The notes: generated from the sequence alone by a model not told the origin. A stretch of DNA of 64,000 bases from Serratia odorifera (GCF_900635445.1 NZ_LR134117.1:3348001-3412000), one strand, 5' to 3'. Positions 8,583 to 18,543 are shown, numbered from the stretch's first letter. Numbers and translations are program-made.

Positions 8583-9641
8583 TTATACCGCCTGCCATTC
8601 CTCCACCAGCGTCTGCACCAGTCTATCGGCGGGCATTTCCCGAATCAGCGACACTCCCTGTCCGGCCCACTGGGCGCCAAAACCGTGTTCGCCTTTCGCC
8701 GCTGCCGCAACGGCGAGCGCTTTACCGAGCGCATAGGTCAGCGGATAGGGGGGAATGGCGTCTTCGGCGATACGGCGGGTAAACTGACAAAAAGCATTGT
8801 CGATACACCTGGCCGGTCGGCCGGAAATCGCCGACGTCATCACCGTGGTGGCCGCCTGCGGGCTCTTCAATGCGTGGCGATAGGCCTGATTGGCGGCAGA
8901 TTCCGGACACAGAATAAACGCCGTCCCCATTTGCACGCCGGTCGCGCCCAGACGGCGCATCGCGGCAATGCCCGCGCCATCCATCACGCCGCCGGCGGCA
9001 ATAACCGGCACCGGCGTGACCGCCTTGATGGCCTGCAATAGCGTAAAGGTACTTAGCTGACCGTCATCCTGCCGTGGGTCAAGCTGGCCGCGATGGCCGC
9101 CGGCCTCGATGCCCTGCGCCACAATAAAATCAATGTCGCTCGCGGCTATCTGACGTGCTTCGTCCGGGCTGGTTGCGGTGGCAAAGGTGACGATGCCGCG
9201 CGCTTTTAGCTGGTCGATAACGGCGGCCGACGGAATGCCGAAATGAAAACTCACCACGCTGGGCCGGCGTGCCAACAAGACCTCCAGCATCGGCGGGTTG
9301 TCATGAAACGTTTGGTAGATTTCGCTCAGTTGTGCGGGAGGCGTTGCCGCGTACTGGTCGAACAGCGTCTCGAATCGCCGTATCCAGGCCAGTTCAAGCC
9401 GTTGATCGCGTTGCACCGGCGGGTGGCAGAACACATTGACATTGATCGGGCGAGAGGTCAGCGACTGGGTCTTGGCTATCATTGCCTCCGCCTGTTCTGG
9501 CGTTGAAGCCCCGACGCTGATCGAACCAAGCGCCCCGGCGTTGCTGACGGCAGCAGCGAGTTCAGGGGTAGACACGCCGGCCATCGGCGCCTGTACCAGC
9601 GGGTACTGTAGGTTAACAGCGGTACACAAAGCGGTTTTCAT
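8583..9641 (-). CDS. Nitronate monooxygenase (2-nitropropane dioxygenase family)
   Basis: 352 residues from the preferred ATG at 9641 (an upstream in-frame ATG at 9677 adds 12 residues that do not resemble the family). FMN-binding TIM barrel that oxidises alkyl nitronates. Visible are YPLVQAPMAGVSTPELAAA at the N-terminus, FIVAQGIEAGGHRG near residue 180 and PVIAAGGVMDGAGIAAMRRLGATGVQMGTAF near 220, the phosphate-binding signature of the family. Divergent from the LysR gene at 9737 with about 95 bases between them, so that regulator is the likely controller. Confidence 0.9.
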   Translation of the reverse strand: MKTALCTAVNLQYPLVQAPMAGVSTPELAAAVSNAGALGSISVGASTPEQAEAMIAKTQSLTSRPINVNVFCHPPVQRDQRLELAWIRRFETLFDQYAATPPAQLSEIYQTFHDNPPMLEVLLARRPSVVSFHFGIPSAAVIDQLKARGIVTFATATSPDEARQIAASDIDFIVAQGIEAGGHRGQLDPRQDDGQLSTFTLLQAIKAVTPVPVIAAGGVMDGAGIAAMRRLGATGVQMGTAFILCPESAANQAYRHALKSPQAATTVMTSAISGRPARCIDNAFCQFTRRIAEDAIPPYPLTYALGKALAVAAAAKGEHGFGAQWAGQGVSLIREMPADRLVQTLVEEWQAV

Positions 9642-9736
9642 GGTGTTTATACCTGCTTGAGCGTCATGTAAGGTCAACTATAAAATCTCGTGCAGAGACG
9701 TAAAAATCAATGTCGTTTTCAAAATGAGAATGAAAG

Positions 9737-10624
9737 ATGAACCATACTTCACTGGAAATCTTCACGGTGGTCGCCGAGGAGCTCAGCATCATCAAAGCGG
9801 CTACGCGCCTGGGACGGGTGCAATCCAACATTACGACGCGCATCCAACAGCTTGAACAGGAACTGGGTGTTCAGCTTTTTTCTCGCGAAAACAGACGTTT
9901 GGCTCTGACGTCGCAGGGGCGCAAGTTCCTCGGCTATGCGCAGCGCATTCTCAGCCTGGCGCAGGAGGCGCGCCAGTCTTTGCACCCTCAACAGCCAAGC
10001 GGCACGCTGGCGCTGGGCGCGATGGAATGTGCCGCCGCCAGCCGGCTGTCCATGCCGTTGAGTCATTTTCGCCAGGCTTGCCCGCAGGTGCGGTTGACCT
10101 TGGCCACCTTGCCGACGCGACAACTGACGGAAAAAGTGTATAACGCGCAACTGGATTGTGCGCTGGTCGCGCTGCCTGAAGGCCGTGACGGTAACGTTAT
10201 ATGTCCCGACGGTTTATCCTCTCAACCCTTATTTGTCGAGCAAATGACCCTGGTGCTGCCGGTGGGGTTTGACCAGGCAAAAAGCGGCAATGACGCCGGT
10301 GCGCTCAAACTTGCCGCATTCAGGCAGGGGTGTCGCTACCGCGAGCTTGCCATTGGCCTGATGGCGCGTCGACTGCCTGCGAACCAGCAACCGGCGGTGC
10401 AGGAGGTCGGCTCTTACCATGCGATGCTCGCCTGCGTCGCCGCCGGCAACTACCTGTGCCTGTTACCCGCAAGCGTGCTCGAGTTGCTGCAACTGCCCGC
10501 TGGGGTCACTCTGGTTGCCGCCGGATCGGCAACCACGCATTTTATCTGGCGCGCCGATGCGCGTTCGCCGGCGCTGGACAGCCTGCGTCGGGCGCTGGCC
10601 GCGACGTCGAACGTTGAGCGATGA
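9737..10624 (+). CDS. LysR-family transcriptional regulator
   Basis: 295 residues. Residues 1-60 hold the winged helix (EELSIIKAATRLGRVQSNIT, then LEQELGVQLFSRENRRLALT); residues 90-290 form the periplasmic-binding-protein-like effector domain with one notable HFIWRAD strand near the end. Divergently transcribed from the nitronate monooxygenase gene, a classic LysR arrangement. Effector unknown. Confidence 0.88.
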   Translation: MNHTSLEIFTVVAEELSIIKAATRLGRVQSNITTRIQQLEQELGVQLFSRENRRLALTSQGRKFLGYAQRILSLAQEARQSLHPQQPSGTLALGAMECAAASRLSMPLSHFRQACPQVRLTLATLPTRQLTEKVYNAQLDCALVALPEGRDGNVICPDGLSSQPLFVEQMTLVLPVGFDQAKSGNDAGALKLAAFRQGCRYRELAIGLMARRLPANQQPAVQEVGSYHAMLACVAAGNYLCLLPASVLELLQLPAGVTLVAAGSATTHFIWRADARSPALDSLRRALAATSNVER

Positions 10625-10755
10625 TCGCCAGGCAGCGCCGCGGGTCTGCGGCATACGGCTTCATTCTGATGAAAACAACGTATTGCCTTGATAAATAGCG
10701 GACGCCAAGCGAGGTTATGGTACATATAACTGAACACCCTTACAGGAGCAGCTAG

Positions 10756-11160
10756 ATGAATTCGCATCCGATTCGGCAGATCATTGCGTTCTGCGACAGC
10801 GCTATTTCAGCCAGGAATTTTGACGCGCTGATGGAGCACTATGCACCCGATGCCGCTCTGGTGGTGAAGCCAGGCACCATCGCCATGGGAAAAGACAATA
10901 TCCGCAACGCCTTTATCGCCATTTCCGATTACTTTCAGCATCGGCTGGTGGTGGAGCAGGGGGAAATGCAGATCGTTGAAGGCGGCGGAAATGCGCTGGT
11001 TATCATGGAAACCCTGCTGCGCTTTCCCGATCAACAGGGCGTGATGGTTGAGATAACCCGGCGGGCAACCTATGTTTTTCGGCAGGAAGACGACGGCCGC
11101 TGGCTTTGCACCGTTGATAATTCTTACGGCACGGCGCTTTTGGATCGGGACAGCGCCTAA
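10756..11160 (+). CDS. NTF2-like/SnoaL-type small protein
   Basis: 134 residues. The pattern IIAFCDSAISARNFDALMEH followed by YAPDAALVVKPG, and a late MVEITRRATYVFRQEDDGRW, matches the DUF4440/SnoaL branch of the NTF2 fold, where a cone-shaped pocket binds or isomerises small molecules. An AGGAGC ribosome site precedes the ATG. It stands between two LysR genes without clear operon partners. No specific function can be assigned. Confidence 0.75.
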   Translation: MNSHPIRQIIAFCDSAISARNFDALMEHYAPDAALVVKPGTIAMGKDNIRNAFIAISDYFQHRLVVEQGEMQIVEGGGNALVIMETLLRFPDQQGVMVEITRRATYVFRQEDDGRWLCTVDNSYGTALLDRDSA

Positions 11161-11239
11161 AAGATGGCGGTTGAGCAAGATGCGGCTATCATCTTTCCCT
11201 TAACCCCTTGCTGCCACTGAAAAAGGATCGTCTGTTGCT

Positions 11240-12141
11240 ATGCCCGTGAATTTTGATCTTAACGATCTCTATGCCTTCCGTGCGCTGGTTGAATACGGCA
11301 ATTTTCGGCTTGCCGCGGAGTCCATCTGCCTGTCACAGTCAGCATTGAGCCGCAGAATAGAAAAGCTTGAATCCGCGCTGGGTATCAAGCTGTTCGACAG
11401 AACCACCCGGCGCGTCACGCTGACGCTGTATGGCCAGACCTTTGCCGAACGTTCGGACCAGCTATTGGCCAACGTTGAGTCGGTGTTGGCGGATATCAAT
11501 AAGGTGAGTCAGGACCGCATGGGGCTGGTCACCGTCGCCACGGTGCCCTCGGCAGCCTACTATTTCATGCCTGACGTGATCCGCCGTTTCCAGGGCCCGC
11601 TATCCACGGGTGCGGGTCAAGCTTATTGATAGCAGTGCGGGGAATGTCATTGAAGCGGTTGCCAGTGGTCAGGCTGACTTCGGCATCTGTTTTGCGAGAA
11701 ACCTGCAACCCAATATCGAATTTGTACCGTTGGTGGGGGATGTCTACGTGGCTGCCTGCCGGCGCGATCATCCTCTCGCCCGTAAAAAAAGCCTCAGTTG
11801 GCGCGAGTTTTATCAGCAGGATTACGTGGGGCTGGATCAGACCTCCGGTAACCGCCATCTGCTCGATCAGATGCTGGGACACATTATTCCCGAGCGTCCC
11901 AGCCTCTGCGAAACCCGCCATGTGACGACCCTGCTGGGCATGGTTGAAGCGGGCGTCGGCATTGCCGCCGTGCCCGCTATGTCGATGCCGAGCTCAGCAC
12001 ATTCGGTATTGACTCACCTGCCACTGACCGATCCGGTGGTGAAGCGCACGGTGGGCCCTGATCAGGCGCAGCGGACGCATGCAGTCTTACCTGGCTGGTG
12101 AGTTGGAAACCTTGATCACTGAACAGTATCACGCGGTTTAA
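11240..12141 (+). pseudogene. LysR-family regulator, two frameshifts
   Basis: Starts MPVNFDLNDLYAFRALVEYG with a complete winged helix. The first frame loss is at GGGCCC (11593-11598): removing one base continues through ARYPRVRVKLIDSSAGNVIE. The second is at another GGGCCC (12053-12058): removing one base continues as GLIRRSGRMQSYLAGELETL to a stop at 12139-12141. The repaired protein is about 300 residues with no other lesion. Its end overlaps the end of the convergent binding-protein gene by 26 bases. Probably regulates that gene and the citrate permease beyond it (inference). Confidence 0.82.
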
Positions 12142-12921
12142 CCGGTCGTTCGGCCTGCACCGATCTCATGCCGGTGGCGCGAATGGTGTTTTGCACTTCG
12201 GCGGAAGAGAGGAAATCCAGCAGCGCTTTGCCTGCCTGACGGTGCTGTGCGTTGGCGGTGACCGCGCCGGCAAAGCGGGTAATGTGCTGCAGTTCTTCCG
12301 GCAGTTCGCCAATAAAGGTGACGCCCGGCACCGGAAGCAGTTCGCTCACCTGCTGGAAACCTAGCGCATATTTCCCTTTTGCCATTCGGATGCCACCGGA
12401 ATGCGTTCAACCTTATGCGCCTTCTCTTTCATCTGCGCTTCGATAGACAGTTTTTTGAACAGCTGGCCGCTGATATAGCGGCCGCTGGCGCTGTCCGAAT
12501 AAGCCACGGATGTGGCATGCAACAGGGTGCTGCGCAGATCTGCCGCCCGTTTGATATCGGGCTTGGGCTCACCTTGCCTGACCACTATACCAATCGGCGA
12601 GTCGGCTATTTCGACACGCGAACCCGGCTGCAGCCAGTTACCCTGATCCAGGTTGTTCAGCGCATCACCGACCATAATCACCACGTCGGCCTGTTCTCCG
12701 CGCGCCAGGCGTGCCGGGATCGCCTGAGGGGTGTTACCCATGGAGGGACCAGACACCAAAACGACAGTGTCGCCGCTATTGGCGGTAAATTGCGGTGCCA
12801 GTTTTTCCAGTGCGGCTTTAAAGCCACCTGAAATCATGACGGTCACTTCTTTGGCCAGCACCGGGGTGCTGACAGCCGAAAATAGCAGTATGGCGAGCAG
12901 TGAACGATAAATGTTTTGCAT
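12116..12921 (-). pseudogene. Molybdate-type periplasmic binding protein, frameshifted
   Basis: Begins with a signal peptide (MQNIYRSLLAILLFSAVSTPVLA) and continues VTVMISGGFKAALEKLAPQF, the start of ModA-like extracellular binding proteins; ADVVIMVGDALNNL and the IGIVVRQGEPKPDI strand follow. The frame breaks near 12385 (one base missing in or beside the TT of GCCATTCGG on the plus strand); the remaining 89 residues AKGKYALGFQQVSELLPV onward finish the fold. The whole would be about 268 residues. No permease or ATPase of an ABC importer is next to it, and it lies behind a CitA-like symporter in the same direction, an unusual pairing. Confidence 0.8.
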
Positions 12922-12936
12922 GGTGTAATCCCTGAT

Positions 12937-14230
12937 TCAAGCGGCGGTTTGCAGCGATAAGCTGTTGCGACGGTATAAATAAAGCGTTGCCAATAATGCA
13001 CATACCGCGGCAAAGCTCATCCAGTAGCCGGGCGAGGCTTTGTCGCCGGTGTACTCGATCAGGGCGGTAGAAATAACCGGCGTAAAGCCGCCAAAAACAG
13101 CGGTTGCCAGACTGTAGGCCAACGAGAAGCCGGCGACCCGCACCTCCATCGGCATGATCTCGGTTAACGCCGGGATCATGGCGCCATTGTAGAGGCCGTA
13201 AAGGAAGGACAGCCACAGTAGCACCGTCAGCATCATGGAAAAGCTGGGGGCTTCAGCAAGCAGGCTCAGCGCCGGATAGGCGGTGACCAGTGCCAGCAGC
13301 GCCATGGTAACCAACACCGGTTTGCGGCCAAAACGGTCTGACAGGGCGCCGCCTACCGGCAGCCAGAGGAAATTGGATATCGCCACCAGCAAGGTGACCA
13401 GCAGACTGTCCGAGGCGCTGAGCATCAGCACTTTCTTGCCGAAGGTCGGGGCATAGACGGTGATCAGATAAAACGCGGTGGTGGTCATGGCGACCATCAA
13501 CATGCCGGCGATAACCACCTGCCAGTTCGCTAACAGGGTTTTAAACACCTCGCGCATTGCCAGATGGTTGCGGCGGGCGGTGAACGCCTCGGTTTCTTGC
13601 AGTTTGCGGCGCAGGAAAAGATGAAGGGCACAATCAGACAGCCGAACAGGAAAGGCAGCCGCCAGCCCCAGTCGCGAATGGCGCTTTCTTCCAACGCGGC
13701 GTTCAGGGCGAAGCCCATGGCTGCCGCCACCATAATGGCCACTTGCTGGCTACCAGACTGCCAGCTGGTATAAAAACCCTTACGGCCCGGGGTAGCAATT
13801 TCGGCCAGATAAACGGACACGCCGCCCAGCTCTGCGCCCGCCGAGAAACCTTGTAATAAACGCCCCGCCAGCACCAGCAACGGCGCCCAGAGGCCAATGG
13901 TTTGATAGGAGGGAATAAGGACAATCAGGAAGGTCCGGCGGCCATGATCGACAGGGTGACAATCAGCCCTTTACGTCTGCCGACTTTATCAATGTATGCA
14001 CCCAGTACGATAGCGCCGAACGGTCGCATCAGAAAGCCCGCGCCAAACACCGCGAAGGTCATCATCAGCGAGGCAAACTCACTGCTGGCAGGGAAGAAGG
14101 TATGGGCGATGTAGGTGGCATAAAATCCGAACAGGAAAAAATCAAATTGCTCGAGGAAATTGCCCGAGGTTACACGCAGTATCGCGCTGGTTTTTGCCCG
14201 AGTTGTCATGGGTAGCTTAGAGGAATGCAT
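12937..14230 (-). pseudogene. citA: CitA-like citrate:proton symporter (MFS, MHS family), two frameshifts
   Basis: Three consecutive frame segments reconstruct one ~431-residue inner-membrane permease. The N-terminus (FRVTSGNFLEQF-like LRVTSGNFLEQFDFFLFGFY, then MMTFAVFGAGFLMRP and YIDKVGRRKG) matches CitA/TcuC citrate and tricarballylate symporters. One base is missing near 13934-13936 (after MAAG), and one T is missing from a T-run at 13616-13619 (plus-strand AAAA), after which the C-terminal half MREVFKTLLANWQVV onward is intact. Lies 15 bases upstream of the binding-protein gene, probably as one operon. Inverted repeats in its upstream region may be operators. Confidence 0.85.
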
Positions 14231-14720
14231 CGTTATCTCCAGTTGGTCATTGGCGTTTTTACCGCGCCCGTTGCTGCAGACTGGATCAGGAAAATAAACC
14301 AGATAAGCGCAATAAACTCATGGATTGATGCGTATCACGCATGAATAAAATTTAACAATTAGATGCGATAGGTTGTAACGGGCTATTAACCAACTTGTTC
14401 GCTACAACCTGTGGCATCGGCAGCAAAAAAAGTAATGCGCGTTTTGTGACAGGGTTCATATCGGGCGCAGGGGGGAGATGTGCTTCGTCAAGGGGAGGGA
14501 GACCATCGCGCTTCCGGTCAGCGGCGCTGCGGCCGTCAACCCGACGGGACTGTATATAAAAATGGGCCTTGACGGGGCGGGCTGGCGCAGCTTGTGAAAG
14601 AGGGGGAGCAGAACATCTGCAGCAAGGCCGGACAGAGGGCGTTTCCCACGCCCCAGAGGTAGAGATAATGCTCAGCTCCGCGATAACAGCGGTTCAAGGA
14701 GGCGAACCAACGTCATTGCT
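14231..14720. promoter_or_regulatory. Intergenic region with two inverted repeats upstream of the citrate symporter
   Basis: No gene is seen. ATGCGT-ATC-ACGCAT (14328-14342) is a perfect 6-bp-arm palindrome, and AGGTTGTA (14370-14377) is repeated inverted as TACAACCT (14403-14410), with matching bases beyond the arms. Both lie about 100-180 bases before the symporter start and are plausible LysR or catabolite regulator sites. The remaining part (14411-14720) shows nothing recognisable. Confidence 0.4.
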
Positions 14721-15188
14721 TTACCTTTTCTGACAAGACACCAAGGGCCGGTCGCGAAATCCAGACAGAATACGTTCTCCCACGCGGAAGAAATACACCC
14801 TTGCGGTGAAACCCTGTTCCGAGAGGGGATCAATATAACGCCCAACGTGCGGATCCGAGGTATCAGGTCCTGCTATCCTGAACGCCGCCACGCTGGTTAT
14901 CTCCGCTGAATCCATATGATAGTTAACCGACGTCTTGAGCGTTCTCTCAATATAATAGTTTTCCTCCGGGCCGTTATCCGGTATCAGGCGTAATTTGCTG
15001 GTGTAATAATGTTGTTTGCCACCACGCAGCGTATCCCATATGGCGTCGCTGATGACGGTCTTATGGGGCTCATCATAAATTAATAACGACCGCGTGGTAC
15101 ATTCACCGACATAAAATTGGGCCACCAGCGGAAATGCCAACCATCCTGCAAACAGAGAAATTGGGCAGGCAAGAAGCAGCCATTTCAT
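14721..15188 (-). CDS. Membrane-anchored protein of unknown function paired with the winged-helix regulator
   Basis: 155 residues with an N-terminal hydrophobic anchor or signal (MKWLLLACPISLFAGWLAFP) and the remainder soluble, presumably periplasmic, with a Cys near residue 30 and another close to the C-terminus that could pair. Its ATG overlaps the stop of the winged-helix gene (ATGA), so the two are coupled. By position it recalls the small ToxS-like partners that stabilise ToxR-type regulators, but I see no sequence match to ToxS and do not recognise the family. Confidence 0.65.
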   Translation of the reverse strand: MKWLLLACPISLFAGWLAFPLVAQFYVGECTTRSLLIYDEPHKTVISDAIWDTLRGGKQHYYTSKLRLIPDNGPEENYYIERTLKTSVNYHMDSAEITSVAAFRIAGPDTSDPHVGRYIDPLSEQGFTARVYFFRVGERILSGFRDRPLVSCQKR

Positions 15189-15965
15189 TTTTTATTACCT
15201 CCAATCACATTGATGGTCAGGCAATCACCCGATGGCAAAGTAATGTCTTTTTTACAGGAAAGGAATGAAAGCGTGTCTCGCCAGTCTGCACTCACATAGA
15301 TCAGCGGCCCGTCGGCGGGTTTGCGATTGTTCTTGTCTAACCAGTAGATAATCCTGCGCACCGAATCCTCTTTATTTTTATCTTTGCGTATATTGTCAGA
15401 GAAGAAAAAATGCTCGGCCACCTTCATCTTTATAGTGGGTAAAGGAAATCTCGTGGGTAAAAAAGAGATATCGCAAAAAAACTCCGCCACAAAACAATAG
15501 CATTACTGCCAGTGCTAATAATGCATATTGACCGGACACCGGCCATCGTTGACTTTTTTCTGGCGCCGTTGTTGCCTCGTCTGCCGTTGCGGATGGTTTG
15601 ACGGAAACATGATGTGGCTCGGCGTTGATATTAATCGCCGCTTCATAAACATTATCACTGTCAATCACCTTAATAACCCCTGGCTTAAGCACATAGCCAT
15701 TTCGCCCCTGGGTAATAAGCGTATCTTCCGGTGCGCCAATGTCAGCCAGTGCGGAACGCAGTCGGAATAAGGTCTGTCTTACGGTGTTATCGGAGACAAT
15801 AACGCCCTTGCTTTCCCAGCACTCCTGCACGAACTCCTCCTTTGTCACCAGTAGCCCTTCTTTTTTGCAAAAGAGCGCCAGCCCGAGCTTGTTTTGCTTA
15901 CTCAGCTCAAGCGAGCGTGTACCGTTTTTCAGTACCCCAACCTGGTAATAAAAAAGAATGTCCAT
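15185..15965 (-). pseudogene. Membrane-anchored winged-helix (ToxR/CadC-type) regulator, frameshifted
   Basis: Residues 1-95 form an OmpR/CadC-like winged helix (ECWESKGVIVSDNTVRQTLF, then LITQGRNGYVLKP). After a linker, YALLALAVMLLFCGGVFLRY at about residues 145-165 is a single membrane span, so DNA binding is cytoplasmic and the rest periplasmic. Just after it an extra base in a TTT (plus strand 15429-15431) shifts the frame; removing it gives THYKMKVAEHFFFSDN and a C-terminal domain ending at 15185 (~259 residues in all). Such regulators often control fimbrial operons, and it is divergent from one here. Confidence 0.8.
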
Positions 15966-16352
15966 GCGTTTTCCTTACATGCGAAAGTCATCATTATAAT
16001 CCGTGTCTAATCCGAAATACATCCTTTAACCGCAGGTTCGGCGCTGGTATTGCGGCTATCAAAAGCGGATTTCCCTTAAAGTAACGCAAAAATAACGATT
16101 TAACTTGTTGTTTTTTATGTGAATATTTTGTAACGGTTACATTTGCGTTCCATTTTGGCTTAGGGTGTTGAGCTAAGAGTGTTCCGGTGTTCAAATGCAC
16201 CCATCGCAAGTCACGGATACCCTTTGATTACCATGGCGGCGATAATAAAAGTGGATGTAATCAAGCGTGCTTCACCACCTGAATAAATAGCAGGTTGACT
16301 ACGGTTCAGGTTATAGAACGTGGTGAAAATTATTAAATAACAGGAAGGCATT
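15966..16352. other. Divergent regulatory region between two fimbrial regulators
   Basis: 387 bases without a gene, noticeably AT-rich, between the winged-helix regulator (minus) and the LuxR-type regulator (plus). It must hold both promoters. An AGGAAGG ribosome site precedes the GTG start at 16353. I see no strong inverted repeat. Confidence 0.5.
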
Positions 16353-17056
16353 GTGAGTGCACATTCTCTGGCTCAGCGCTTTATGCGCCGCCTGACACAA
16401 AGTAGCGGTGTCGCCGTTGTCTCGTCATGCGAGATAATGAGCAAGGGTTTCTATTCGACCTTGTTGGAGACTCGCAGGTTTAATCAGGTGCACTTGTTTA
16501 AAAATGAGAGCGCGGTTGATAAGGGTTTTGTTGAACGTGAAAATATCAGCGTAGTGGTTATCGATGCCGACTTTTTCTCGTGTCAGCAAATGGTGTGTTT
16601 CTCGGTCGCCCGTATTTCGCAGTATGCAGGCGTGTCGGTTATTATTACCTCTTCTGGTAACGATGCTGCCGAAGTCGTGGAATATATGCTGTCAGGCGCG
16701 AAGGCTTATATATGGCGCTGCGCTCCTCTGTCCTGCTTTATTGAAGCCGTGGATAAAGTCAGGCGGGGAGGGGTACTGGCTGGAATCACATATTGATCAG
16801 TATTACCAAAAAATCGTCTCGCTGGATACACAGCGGCGCCTTACGGTTGAGGAAAAAGCAATTTTGCTATTAACCCAGGCCGAGCACGCGGTCATTTTTA
16901 ATTACATGAATGGTCTGACGGTGTCAGAAATTGCAGTGCAAAAGAAGCGCAGCATCAAAACGATTAGCAGTCACAAACAGGCAGCAATGAAAAAAACTGG
17001 GTGTCAGCAATCAGATGGAGCTTTTAAAACGCTACGGGCATCTGCCCAAACAATGA
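16353..17056 (+). pseudogene. LuxR-type fimbrial regulator, two frameshifts
   Basis: The GTG start at 16353 opens a protein with a receiver-like N-terminal half (VVVIDADFF near residue 70, VSVIITSSGNDAAEVVEYML near 95) and a C-terminal LuxR helix-turn-helix (NYMNGLTVSEIAVQKKRS, then KTISSHKQAAMKKLGV). One extra G in the G-runs at 16765-16773 and one extra A in the A7 run at 16990-16996 break it; repaired length is about 233 residues, ending at 17056 with ELLKRYGHLPKQ. It stands 115 bases before the fimbrial operon in the same direction, like the EcpR/MatA position, and is its likely activator. Confidence 0.82.
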
Positions 17057-17170
17057 TATTTCAGGTCGCACTCCGCGAACCCTATTTAAAAAGCCATTGC
17101 ACTTGGGTGTATGGGGTTTTTAAATCAGGTGTACGCCGATATTGCTTAATAGTTTGATTAAGAGAGTTAT

Positions 17171-17911
17171 ATGTTTAAAGGTATTTTCACCGCTGCCGCA
17201 TTAATGGTGGCGCTGCCGGCGCTGGCTGGCCCGGTTATTAACGTTGGTTCCCTGAATGAATATATGCAAAGCGGTAAAAGCACGCTGGCCAAGCGTATTC
17301 ATAACACTGGCGACGCCACGGCCTTCGTACGCATCAATATTTATGAAATTTTGTTCGATAACAAAGGTGAGACGGTAGAGAAAAACCTGGACGCCGACGC
17401 CATGGTTAGCGGAAAAGGCACCGGCCTGCTCTCCACGCCGCCCCGGTTGATTATTCCCGCTGGCGGTATGCAGACCAACCGTCTGGTGTTTACCGGTTCG
17501 CGGGAGAAAGAGCGTTATTACCGCGTGCGCTACATCCCGGTGGTGCCCGACAGCAGCAAAGAGTTCGGCATCAGCAGCGCGGATGCAAAGCAATACCAGG
17601 ACGAAATCAATGCAGGCGTCACGGTGATGTCTGGATTCGGCACCATCGTCACCGTCCATCCGGACAACGCGCGCTTTGACTCGCGCATCAGCGGTGGGGG
17701 GAACCAATTGAACATTGTTAACCACGGTAATGCCTCCGTGGTGATTGACGGACTGAAGTCCTGCGACAAAGCGTTAAAAAACTGCGACAGCGGCGTGATT
17801 GTCCAGTTAAGACCCGGCAAAACGCTCAAACGTACTGCCGCGCCAGACCGAGTCTGGCAATACACCCTGATCGAAGGCGGTCAGAAAAAAAACCTGAATA
17901 CCGGTAAGTAA
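17171..17911 (+). CDS. Alternate chaperone-usher fimbria: periplasmic chaperone
   Basis: 246 residues with a clear signal peptide (MFKGIFTAAALMVALPALAG). The Ig-like chaperone fold is suggested by KSTLAKRIHNTGDATAFVRI, LIIPAGGMQTNRLVFTG (the interactive edge strand region) and RYYRVRYIPVVPD. Gene order chaperone-pilin-usher-tip is that of CS1 (cooBACD) and CFA/I fimbriae, and the closest type is their CooB/CfaA chaperone, which holds pilins in the periplasm. Two cysteines (SCDKALKNCDSG) near residue 200 probably form a disulfide loop. Confidence 0.85.
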   Translation: MFKGIFTAAALMVALPALAGPVINVGSLNEYMQSGKSTLAKRIHNTGDATAFVRINIYEILFDNKGETVEKNLDADAMVSGKGTGLLSTPPRLIIPAGGMQTNRLVFTGSREKERYYRVRYIPVVPDSSKEFGISSADAKQYQDEINAGVTVMSGFGTIVTVHPDNARFDSRISGGGNQLNIVNHGNASVVIDGLKSCDKALKNCDSGVIVQLRPGKTLKRTAAPDRVWQYTLIEGGQKKNLNTGK

Positions 17912-17952
17912 TGTTACTGCCCGGACAATTAAATAACCTGGAGAAATTCAAA

Positions 17953-18462
17953 ATGATGAACCTGAAAAAAATCGGCCTGGCGGCTTCCCTGTTGGCCTGC
18001 GGCTTTGCTGCCAATGCGGATACGCCGCAGGTGGACTTTACCGTGGAAGCGGTGATCCCTGACAACAGTTTCTACGTTACCCCGGTCAACGGTTGGAATG
18101 CTCAGTCGCAGAAAATGCGCTGGGATGAGCCGAGCATGTCGGTAGTTGAAGCCGATCCGGGCAAGCAGCTGAAGATGAAAAATACCGCCGGCGGCATCAA
18201 GGCATACCTCAACGGTGCTCCGACCCTGACCTCGGGCGCAGGCACCGACGCGATTCCTCTTACGGTCAGCCTGGCGGGTAAGACGCTGCCGGTGACTTCG
18301 GCAACCGCAGTTGAGCTGTATAACTCCACGGCGGCGGCAACCGAGCAGACCGCTACCATGGCGATCAGCCAGAGCAGCACCCTCAGTGCACGTCCGGCGG
18401 CAGGCAATTACATGGGCCCGGTCACCATGATCTTCGATACGGTCCCGGTAGTAACCCCATAA
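17953..18462 (+). CDS. Alternate chaperone-usher fimbria: major pilin
   Basis: 169 residues from the ATG at 17953, which follows a GGAG ribosome site (another ATG is one codon on). A signal peptide ends near ANA, and the mature protein begins DTPQVDFTVEAVIPDN; the N-terminal strand is the donor strand used in fibre assembly in this class. The end, ARPAAGNYMGPVTMIFDTV, matches the C-terminal strand pattern of CFA/I, CS1 and cable pilins. No cysteines are visible in the mature part, as usual for class 5 pilins. Confidence 0.85.
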   Translation: MMNLKKIGLAASLLACGFAANADTPQVDFTVEAVIPDNSFYVTPVNGWNAQSQKMRWDEPSMSVVEADPGKQLKMKNTAGGIKAYLNGAPTLTSGAGTDAIPLTVSLAGKTLPVTSATAVELYNSTAAATEQTATMAISQSSTLSARPAAGNYMGPVTMIFDTVPVVTP

Positions 18463-18487
18463 GCCGTTATTGCCGTTTCACTGCTTC

Positions 18488-18514
18488 GGGAGAGGGCAAC
18501 CTCTCCCTTTTTTT
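18488..18514 (+). terminator. Hairpin between pilin and usher genes (attenuator)
   Basis: GGGAGAGG and CCTCTCCC arms with a GCAA loop are followed by seven T residues. Placed inside the operon after the pilin gene, it probably cuts transcription so that pilin is made in excess over usher and tip, a known arrangement in fimbrial operons. Confidence 0.75.
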
Positions 18515-18543
18515 GCCCCAATTCAGAGAGTAATGAGTTAATC

